Positions 54,900 to 64,000 of a stretch of 64,000 bases of DNA are shown here, one piece after another. Position 1 is the first letter of the stretch; each line of letters opens with the position of its first letter. This DNA is from Littorina saxatilis (taxonomy: Eukaryota; Mollusca; Gastropoda; Littorinimorpha; Littorinidae), in contig NC_090254.1 in the NCBI RefSeq assembly GCF_037325665.1, forward strand, positions 40,613,049-40,677,048. Direction: 5' to 3'. The notes below the pieces were generated by a model, which worked only from the letters and a program-made list of their open reading frames with translations, ran no database searches and was not told the origin of the DNA. The translations under genes were made by a program, and so were the position numbers.

Positions 54900-57800
54900 A
54901 TGTCTCTTGTGATTCTTCTGTTACTTGTTTTCCCCATGGCTAACTCAACGAGTAGAGCAGCACAACATCCACATTCTCCAAAACTAAAAAGGAACTTAAG
55001 CATTTTACAATGGAACTGCAGAAGTATAAATACCACCCTTAATTACCTCACACAGTTCTTAAGTGTCAGACAACCAGATATTCTAGCCCTACAGTCCTTA
55101 ACTGTCCCAAAATATAAACTCCCTCAAATAGATGGGTATTATTACCCACCAGTTATAGACCCAGATGTGAAAAGAAATAAAACAGATGTAGCAATCTATA
55201 TTAAACTAGATATTCACTATCAACAGACCATGTCTCCCGCACCCACCGTTGGTGTTCATGGCTCAACATGCTCAATTGAGATCACGATGGAGGGGAGCGG
55301 CAAGGCAAACATTGTTAATGTATATTACCCCACGGGTTGTCGAGAAGAATACACAAAATGGATCAGGGACCTCCAAAGTGAGACACACAGCTGGGTAGTA
55401 CTTGGAGATTTCAATGACCATCACGCACTTTGGGATGACAAACTCAAGAACAACAACACACACAGTCATTTGGCAGACCATAATTATAATAGACTCAGAC
55501 ATGGTTGTGTTAAATGACGGTACCCCTACTAGACTTGCTGATAATTACAAACAATCAGCCACAGCTATAGATTTAACTCTTGTCAGTACAAAACTAGCAA
55601 GTAGAGCTGACTGGACGATCATTCCCGACACACTTCACTCGGATCACAGGCTAATTCTACTCACACTACATAACATAAACCCCGGTCTCACAGAGCACAC
55701 AAGCCTTCCCAAATTCAATTATAAAAGAGCCAACTGGTCGGCCTTCAGACAAGAATGTTCTACTTGCGACATAACCAAGATAGAATCAGAAAGCATAGAC
55801 ACATTTTATGAAAACATTAGAGAATTCATCATATCAAAAGCTAATGTAACAATCCCAACAAACACCACCAACAGAAATAAAAGAAAGACAGCACCAAACC
55901 CCTGGTGGAATGATGACTGTGAACAGGCCAAAAACGCAAGAAACAGAGCCACATCAGACCTCTTGAAGAATGAAACAGATGCAAATCAAGAGGTAATGAG
56001 AGAAGCAAAAAGTCACATGTCCCACACAGTCGCTAAAGCCAAGAGAGATTATTGGGAACAGTTTGTAAAGGATGAAGTAAATAACCCAGAGGATACTGGA
56101 AAAATTTGGAAAAAGATAACTAAAATCAAACACAGGTATAAACTCCCGGAAAAACCTTTGATAGTTGACAATAAACTCACCACAAACAACCTTGAAAAGG
56201 CTGAGCTTTTGGCAGCAACTTTTGCCAGGGCCAGTCAGACCGAACACCTTGAAGCAGACAGACGGGAATACAGAGAAGAACACCAAAAGACTTACACTCA
56301 CCCAGCTGAAGATAACACCCTACCAATAAACCATCCTCTAACCAAAAAGGAACTAAAGAAAGCAATAAAAAGCATAAAGACAGGAAACAAGTCCACTGGC
56401 AAAGATCCAATCTCATATAAAATGATACAACATTTCCCTGACTGCCTCCTTGACATACTGCTTAAGTTTTTCCAATCCTGTTATGAAAGCAACACAATTC
56501 CCAAGGCGTGGAAAGAAGCGCTGGTGATAGCAATTCCAAAAGACGGAAAACCAAAGCAGTTAGCATCTAGTTACAGGCCCATATCTCTCACGCCCCATAT
56601 TGGCAAAATCTATGAACGAATCATCAAGAATAGGCTGGAACATTACTTAGAGAAACATGGCATCATCCCCACGTGCCAGGCCGGCTTCAGAAAGTCCAGG
56701 TCCTGTACAGATAACATTGTTAAACTAGCTGCCCACATTAAAAAAACTCGAGCAAGAAACAAAACCATGTTTGCCACCTTCTTTGACATTAAACGCGCCT
56801 ACGATTCAGTCTGGCACACCAAACTATTGGAAAAACTGAAAAACATTGGTATATCAGGAAGACTGTACAATTTCGTGAAGGAATTTATCAACGAAAGGAC
56901 GTTAGAAGTCCGAGTAGGCAGAGATGTATCCACAGCACACAAAGTTAACATGGGAGTCCCTCAGGGCAGTGTCATTGCCCCGACATTGTTCAGCATCATG
57001 CTGTATGACATCCACAGAGCCGGGACGAATGGAACAGTGATTTCACTGTATGCAGACGACCTGGCTCTGTGGTCAAATCACAAACCAAGGGAAACTCAAC
57101 ACAAAACTAACTTAAAGAGATATCAAAACGCAGTAGACAAAATAATCCATTATTTGCACACAAACGGCTTTGAAATCGCCGCCGAAAAGACAACATTCAT
57201 GGTTGTCACCAGAAAGAAGCTACACGAAAAATCCACAATTATCGTCAACAATACACCCCTGGAGTCTAAAAAACAAGTCAAATTCCTTGGCGTTACCTTC
57301 ACCCCGAACCTAACATGGGGACCACACATCAAAAACCTTGTCGGCAAAGCCAAGAAAGCACTAAGTCTCCTCAAAGTATTAAAACGAGAGACCTGGGCCT
57401 CAAATAAAGACAGCCTGCTTCACGTTACGAAAGCCATTATAAGATCCCGTTTAACATATGGTCAAGAAGCATTTTTTGCTGCATCAAAATCGAATCTAAA
57501 ACTATTGGAAAGAGCCGAAATGGCTGCCCTCAAAATCATCTTTGATCTCCCAAAACACTCCATAAACAAACTAGTGTATCAAGAGGCTGGCTGGCTGCCC
57601 CTCGAGGAAGAAAGAAGGCTAAAGTCGGCGCAGTATGTATCAAGAGCCAGTACAGTTGATAATGCTGTGAACGAAGAGCTCACTGCTGAGTTCGACACGA
57701 TAACCTCGGCCCCTTACCAAAACCTAAAAAGAAAAACACCCACAATATACGAAGCAACAATCCCACTAGCAGACTATGTTCAACCGATATTACAAGAAAG

Positions 57801-58805
57801 TGGGGTGAACCCAGGTAGGATGGCCCAAATACCCATTAACCCCTTCCCCTTTTGGTTCATGGAGTCCCCCATTATCATCCCTGATCATGATCTGGGTATA
57901 ACAAAGAAAGATAACCCTGTGCTTGTCTCATCAATAGTAAGAGAAATAATCTCAAACAGTTACAAAGATCACCTACAAATATTTACTGACGGCTCAAAAC
58001 AAAATGATGGCCAAGCCGGCTGTGCTTTTGTCATCCCTGACCTCAAAATAACTAAAAAAAATTCAAACTCAACCAGGATGTGTCCATTTTCACTGCAGAA
58101 ATGTACGCCATCTTAAGAGCATGCCACTATATCAATGACCTCCCTCAACCCCCAACAAGAGTCGTGATCCTCTCCGACTCAAAATCAGCTCTGACTGCTC
58201 TCCAAAATGGTTCCAGAAACCGGGAAGAGCTTCAGACGGAAATACTGTTCCTCTGTCACCAGATCATTGCCTCTGGAACAGAATTGACCCTTATGTACAT
58301 CCCCTCACACACGGGGATCAGAGGCAATGATATGGCTGACAGAGCAGCAAAAGAATCTGTCACAGATCAAGCAGATTTTCATGACCTCAAATTAACAAAG
58401 ACGGAAGCAAAACACAAAATGGCCAAAGTTGCCTGGCGTCACTGGGAAACAGAATTAAAAACAGAAGGCGATGCCCATGGTTGGCTTATTCTGCCCCGAC
58501 AAACAAAACAAAACAGGCCTACACTCCCCACCCCCCTCCTTAAAATACTTCGCAGAATTCGCACGGATGGATGCGCTCACAAGTTCTTTCCCCGTCTCTG
58601 TGAATGTGGAAAGCTAATATCTTTTTTACACCTCTTTGACCGCTGCCAATCACTCCAACAAGATTTCCGCAACCTACACACCCTTGTCAACGAACACAAA
58701 CTGAAACCCCATGAGTTTTTAGATAAACATTGCACGCTTCAATGGAAACCAGCATACACCCTGTGTCTCTCAATACATAAGGCTGAAATAGGACATCTGT
58801 TTTGA
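54900..58805 (+). pseudogene. LINE ORF2: endonuclease, reverse transcriptase, RNase H
   Basis: The endonuclease has LSILQWNCRSINTTL, ILALQS and WVVLGDFNDHHALW, with SDHRLI later. The reverse transcriptase has SSYRPISLTPHIGKIYERII, CQAGFRKSRSCTDNI, FFDIKRAYDSVWH, GVPQGSVIAPTLFSIML and YADDLALW. RNase H has FTDGSKQNDGQAGCAF, FTAEMYAILRA, ILSDSKSAL and IPSHTGIRGNDMADRAA, so all four acidic positions are present. A Cys-His motif (CECGKLISFLHLFDRC) closes it. Two frame changes, near 55.49 kb and 58.07 kb, interrupt an otherwise well kept frame of about 1300 residues. Confidence 0.88.
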
Positions 58806-59130
58806 AAACTTCATCCCCTCTCCTCCTTCCCACCCCTCAACCCTCTCTCCCACCGACCCCCCCCCCCCCCCCCCCGCACGCCCAACAACCAAAGCGCCTA
58901 CAACACCTATCACATAGCTCTATTCAAACAAGGCTAAATCACATACACCGCCCTCCTACCTGAACTTAAGTTCCCCATTCTGATATATTATTTTAGCAAG
59001 TTATATTTAATATTCTTATTTGGCTAATAATTATTTTTATGTTTCTAGTTACGTATTTATTTACTTATTCAGCCAGTTCTTTATTACATTATTTTGGCAT
59101 TATCCAAAAGTCTAAAAAATATTTTACATA

Positions 59131-59407
59131 AATAAAAAGCAAATAAGCCTACAAAACCGCTCCACTTCAACTATATTTCGCGTACTCTATGGCAACAACC
59201 CCAACAAAATCTCTACTTCCATCCCCATTTTGAAATATCGCAACAACAGACTTCCAGATCTATAACACGATCATATGTGTTCTCTGTTTGCATGTCTGTC
59301 CAGTGTCCTGTCCCCCCATAAAGCATATCAACTCTACCTGTCCCAAGATAGGCCAATTGGTTCTAAGAGGACGTTAAAACTAATTATCATCAACATACAC
59401 ACACATT

Positions 59408-59451
<44 letters not shown>
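59131..59451. other. No gene; ends in a CA microsatellite
   Basis: AT-rich, with CA units at about 59418-59450 abutting the SINE. Confidence 0.5.
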
Positions 59452-59452
<1 letters not shown>

Positions 59453-59754
59453 CCGGCACGGTAGGCCTAGTGGTAAGGCGTCCGCCCCGTGATCGGGAGG
59501 TCGTGGGTTCGAACCCCGGCCGGGTCATACCTAAGACTTTAAAATTGGCAATCTAGTGGCTGCTCCGCCTGGCGTCTGGCATTATGGGGTTAGTGCTAGG
59601 ACTGGTTGGTCCGGTGTCAGAATAATGTGACTGGGTGAGACATGAAGCCTGTGCTGCGACTTCTGTCTTGTGTGTGGCGCACGTTATAATGTCAAAGCAG
59701 CACCGCCCTGATATGGCCCTTCGTGGTCGGCTGGGCGTTAAGCAAACAAACAAA
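59452..59754 (+). mobile_element. tRNA-derived SINE, copy 2
   Basis: Nearly identical to 24129-24442, with A box, B box (GGTTCGAACCC) and the GGGCGTTAAGCAAACAAACA tail. It is embedded in CA repeats on both sides (next run 59758-59824). Confidence 0.9.
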
Positions 59755-59756
59755 AC

Positions 59757-59816
<60 letters not shown>

Positions 59817-59949
59817 CACACACATGCTTTGTTGTGCTGAACATACACCCTCACCATTTTCAAAGAGAAAACAAAACCAGAAAATCAAACAGTAAATAAT
59901 TGACTAAAGAAAGGAAACAAAGAGGATTGTCATACCAGGTTTTGCCTTT

Positions 59950-60019
59950 TAACGTCCAGTCAATAATGGACTGAATGATTTAATGCGTGCGAAGGGTGAG
60001 GTTTGTCTCCCTAGATATA

Positions 60020-60095
<76 letters not shown>

Positions 60096-60385
60096 TGTGT
60101 CCGTTTATGTGTGCAAAGCATATCTCGAAAACTACAGAACGGAATTTTATGAACATTTCTTTAATAAATTATACAGATTTTTGAGGGCATTTGATTGTCT
60201 CCTTTTTCGGGGAGTGTTGAAAGCGCTGTTTGATGACGTCATATTTGTCCGTTTGCAAAAGTTGAGGCCGCACTGTCACAGTTTTTCATCAATTTTCTTG
60301 AAATAGCCAAAATATCTGCCATTTGCCCTGTCGATTTTGGTTCGATTTAGGCCAGATTTATCAGCGACTCAAAAACTCAGTTGAG
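59950..60385 (+). mobile_element. Second TG-bearing repeat family, copy 2
   Basis: Matches 40050-40440: GGTGAGGTTTGTCTCCCTAG, TG tract 60022-60095, TGACGTCA at 60234-60241, and end GCGACTCAAAAACTCAGTTG. The left end shows AACGTCCAGTCAATA, also found in the partial copy at 46,585. Confidence 0.82.
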
Positions 60386-60580
60386 CTGAGAAGGATACAT
60401 TTGAACAACTGGTACTGTGTTTCTATGCAGCACAATCATCGAGCTTGTGAGTACTGTACAACATGTATTTAAATAGACAAATGCGGCCTGGAGTTTCGCT
60501 GAAGTAAATTATATTTGGATTGTCGGCACTTAAGCTACGTTATTGTTAGAAACAACTAATTGTGGATTCTTAAAAACACC
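60386..60580. other. Short unique stretch, nothing recognised
   Basis: No frame or repeat seen. Confidence 0.4.
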
Positions 60581-62160
60581 CGGGTGCCAGAGTGAGAATG
60601 GTGAAAATTGTCGGGTGATAGAGTGAGAATGGTGGTACCAGAGTGAGAATGGTGGTACTAGTCGGGTGCCAGAGTGAGAATGGTGGTACTAGTCGGGTGA
60701 TTGAGTGAGAATGGTGGTACTATAGTCGGGTGCCAGAGTGAGAATGGTGGTACCAGAGTGAGAATGGTGGTACCGTATAGTCGGGTGCCAGAGTGAGAAT
60801 GGTGGTACTTGTCGGGTGCCAGAGTGAGAATGGTGGTACTTGTCGGGTGCCAGAGTGAGAATGGTGGTACTAGTCGGGTGCCAGAGTGAGAATGGTGGTA
60901 CTAGTCGATCGCGAGTGCCAGAGTGAGAATGGTGGTACTAGTCGGGTTCCAGAGTGAGAATGGTGGTACTAGTCGATCGCAAGTGCCAGAGTGAGAATGG
61001 TGGTACTAGTCGGGTGCCAGAGTGAGAATGGTGGTACTAGTCGATCGCGAGTGCCAGAGTGAGAATGGTGGTACTATAGTCGGGTGCCAGAGTGAGAATG
61101 GTGGTACTAGTCCATCGCGAGTGCTAGAGTGAGAATGGTGGTATTTGTTGGGTCACAGGGTGCCAGAGTGAGAATGGTGGTATTTGTTGGGTGCCAGAGT
61201 GAGAATGGTGGTATTTGTTGGGTGCCAGAGTGATAATGGTGGTACGTACTTGTCGGGTGCTAGAGTGAGAATGGTGGTATTTGTTGGGTGCCAGAGTGAG
61301 AATGGTGGTACTAGTCGATCGCGAGTGCCAGAGTGAGAATGGTGGTACTAGTCGAGTGCCAGAGTGAGAATGGTGGTACTAGTCGAGTGCCAGAGTGAGA
61401 ATGGTGGTACTAGTCGGGTGCCAGAGTGAGAATGGTGGTACTAGTCGGGTGCCAAAGTGAGAATGGTGGTACTAGTCGGGTGATTGAGTGAGAATGGTAG
61501 TACTTGTCGGGTGATAGAGTGAGAATGGTGGTATTTGTTGGGTGCCAGAGTGAGAATGGTGATACTTGTCGGGTGCCTGAGTGAGAATGATGGTGCTTGT
61601 TGGGTGCCAGAGTGAGAATGGTGGTACTAGTCGGGTGCCAAAGTGAGAATGATGGTACTAGTCGGGTGCCAAAGTGAGAATGGTGGTACTAGTCGGGTGC
61701 CAGAGTGAGAATGGTGGTATTTGTCGGGTGCCAGAGTGAGAATGGTGGTACCGTATAGTCGGGTGCCAGAGTGAGAATGGTGGTACTAGTCGGGTGATTG
61801 AGTGAGAATGGTAGTACTTGTCGGGGGATAGAGTGAGAATAGTGGTACTTGTCGGGTGCTAGAGTGAGAATGGTGGTATTTGTTGGGTGCCAGAGTGAGA
61901 ATGGTGGTACGTACTTGTCGGATGCTAGAGTGAGAATGGTGGTACTTGTTGGGTGCTCGAGTGAGAATGGTGATACTTCTCGGGTGCCTGAGTGAGAATG
62001 ATGGTGCTTGTTGTGTGCCAGTGAGAGAATGGTGGTACTAGTCGGGTGCCAGAGAGAATGGTGGCACTTGTTGGGTGCCAGAGTGAGAATGGTGTTAATT
62101 GGCGGGTTCCAGAATGAGAATGGTTGGTTGTAACTGGCTGGTGCCAGAGTGATAATGGGG
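60581..62160. repeat. 31-bp minisatellite, about 50 units
   Basis: The core CCAGAGTGAGAATGGTGGTA is joined by CTAGTCGGGTG-type linkers. Length variants include a GATCGCGAGTG linker (six or so copies), a TTTGTTGGGTG linker and short units lacking the linker. Units decay toward the right end. Confidence 0.95.
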
Positions 62161-62363
62161 GTGTCAGATTTCGTATGTTTTCATTAACATTTAGCTTCTA
62201 ACATTCTGTTCAGTTTTGACTAATTAAGCTGACAGGTTGACTCATTTCTTCAATCCTGTTACATACAACTCCATGTAGGCCTAGTATTATCTTTCTCTGC
62301 CTCTCTGTCTATCTCTCCTTAGCTTTTTCCCTCTGTCACCCATACACTTTCTCCATATTAGCC

Positions 62364-62418
<55 letters not shown>

Positions 62419-63375
62419 AACACACACACACTGTGACACACACACACACACACACACACACACTACTCAAACATCATACCCACGTGACACTCATCGAATC
62501 ATTAACAATTTCTATTAGATTCCAAATAAGGAATCTATCAAATTTCAAATAACACAATCATGGCATACAATTACCCCAAAAAACAAAGCATTACATCATG
62601 AATAGGAATGCCAATGAAGCAGTTTTTTGTGTGGTTTTGGCATGCTTACTGCTTCTAGCAAGTTTCAAACATGTGTCCATGAATCAATTGAAAAAGAATA
62701 CACTGATTTATATCAGGGCTATTCATTCATTTACAAAACAGAACCAGAAATAGATATAATGCACACTCATGCAGGGCTCAAATCAAAATAAGAAAGGACA
62801 ATCTGTGCATAACACTTAACCCAACAAAATACAGAAAGACCATGGGAACGCTATCAAACGTTTTCTAAGCAAGCAATAAGCATTTGTGCAGGAGTTGATG
62901 ATAAAAAAAATGTCTACACAAAATTAAAGTACATATAATTGAACTCTATATGCTGTCAAAAATATGCAGACCATCTGAACTAAAAATGTGAGCCTTCACA
63001 CTTATTGTATCATAAATAAAACCTTTGTTTTAATGTAAATAACTTCAGAAAAATATACATCACAACGTTAACATCCACTTACAGTGTCTTCAAAATTGAA
63101 TAAATAAGGACAAACTATATTTGCAAACAACAAGGGTAATAGTTCCATTGACTATTACATTAATTGCTTAGGGCTGTACATAACACTTGCACATGCAATG
63201 CTTGCAGTATTAGTCTACACAGGATCTGTACTTGGATTATGTAGTCTTAATGACATGACCCACACTTTTATTGAGAAGTTGATGTAAAAAGCATGGGTTG
63301 TGCATGACTATCCGCATACAAATAAGGAAAACCTCCTTACCACCTCTTTGCAAAGTATGGGTCCACAAAATCTGC
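62161..63375. other. AT-rich sequence with a CA microsatellite
   Basis: (CA)n at about 62366-62463. The rest has no supported gene or repeat. Confidence 0.5.
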
Positions 63376-64000
63376 TTTAACCTTTGCCGGTGGTCATGTG
63401 TCCGTGTTGACCCAGAAGGGTGTTTAATTGCAAACATCTCTTTAACTAGTTGGAATTTTTTAATGAGCTTTTAAGAATGCCTCAGGCTCCTAAAAAGCTC
63501 TTATGTCCTAAAATTTCAGCGAGAAGTCTTTCTTTCTTTATTTGGTGTTTAACATCGTTTTCAACCACGAAGGTTATATCGCGACGGGGGAAGGGGGGGG
63601 AGATGGGATAGAGCCACTTGTCAATTGTTTCTTGTTCACAAAAGCACTAACCAAAAATTTGCTCCAGGGGCTTGCAACGAAGTACAATATATGACCTTAC
63701 TGGGAGAATGCAAGTTTCCAGTACAAAGGACTTAACATTTCTTACATACTGCTTGACTAAAATCTTTACAAAAATTGACTATATTCTATACAAGAAACAC
63801 TTAACAAGGGTAAAAGGAGAAACAGAATCCGTTAGTCGCCTCTTACGACATGCTGGGGAGCATCGGGTAGATTCTTCCCCCTAACCCGCAGGGGGGTCAG
63901 CGAGAAGTAATAAAAAAAAAATAATAAACAATAAAATAAAAAAAAAGAGGTCAAATTTAGACTACAACATCGTGGGGCCGTGCAGACCCATGTTTCTAAA
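63376..64000 (+). repeat. GGACCCA-ended repeat, copy 2, split by a SINE
   Basis: 63376-63527 and 63909-64000 together match 40978-41215. The family end CATCGTGGGGCCGTGC-GACC lies at the window edge. Confidence 0.82.
63528..63896 (-). mobile_element. SINE inserted with a 12-bp target duplication
   Basis: Reverse orientation: on the - strand it runs from CCCCCCTGCGGGTTAGGGGG through CTTACGACATGC (inverse) to the tail AAATAAAGAAAGAAAG. TCAGCGAGAAGT is repeated at 63516-63527 and 63897-63908. The GATGCTCCCCAGCATGTCG block is a conserved SINE body seen in many molluscs (from memory). It is 369 bp with no tRNA head visible, so it may be 5' truncated. Confidence 0.88.

Larger units (their letters stand above)
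54237..59130 (+). mobile_element. I-superfamily LINE with RNase H
   Basis: A short ORF1 (54318-54866) and ORF2 (54900-58805) with endonuclease, reverse transcriptase and RNase H, followed by a C-rich then AT-rich 3' region. RNase H downstream of the reverse transcriptase marks the I group (I, Ingi, Nimb). The copy is probably 5' truncated at the TG tract. Two frame changes occur in ORF2. The 3' end is approximate. Confidence 0.85.

Overview
The window looks like nuclear DNA of a mollusc, most likely a marine snail. This is inferred from the repeat families (tRNA-derived SINEs, several LINE clades, TG-bearing short elements) and from a secreted PAN/Apple plus F-type lectin gene split by very long introns; no database search was possible. 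Host coding sequence is sparse: one terminal exon on the + strand (729-809) and three phase-compatible exons on the - strand (38538-38223, 25170-24943, 2566-2337). Together these three read as a 257-residue secreted protein with an Apple-like module followed by a complete fucolectin (FTP) domain. The two introns, 13 kb and 22 kb, are packed with transposons.

Layout: 1-1261 holds the 3' end of a + strand gene and a facing TG/CA microsatellite pair. 1262-2566 is the 3' end of the lectin gene, with a pogo-like MITE in its 3' UTR. 2808-16015 is a nested stack: an old CR1/L2-type LINE tail carries a whole-looking Ty3/gypsy LTR element (3023-9289) and, further on, an apparently intact LINE (9434-15966). 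Both insertions are framed by target-site duplications. 17.3-28.5 kb is intron with short DNA elements, SINEs, microsatellites and the middle lectin exon. About 30.6-37.8 kb is a decayed Tx1/L1-like LINE whose ORF1 is split by a 2.8 kb foldback element with 5-bp target duplications.

38.2-40.1 kb carries the first lectin exon and its upstream region. That upstream region is duplicated, without the coding exon, at 45.7-46.6 kb, and reciprocal empty sites date two insertions. 40-46 kb is a mosaic of repeats, including two arrays of self-complementary AAGGCCTT motifs. 46.7-50.4 kb is a 40-bp minisatellite with a higher-order 1.1 kb duplication. 51.6-54 kb holds two copies of a common TG-bearing repeat. 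54.2-59.1 kb is an I-superfamily LINE with an RNase H domain. 60.6-62.2 kb is a 31-bp minisatellite. The end holds a SINE cleanly inserted in another repeat.

How the parts relate: the lectin gene is the only multi-exon host gene visible. The transposons form a layered record of insertions in its introns and upstream region. A roughly 50-bp core containing a perfect cAMP-response palindrome (TGACGTCA) recurs in nine copies of two related repeat families, making it the most widely scattered candidate regulatory motif here.
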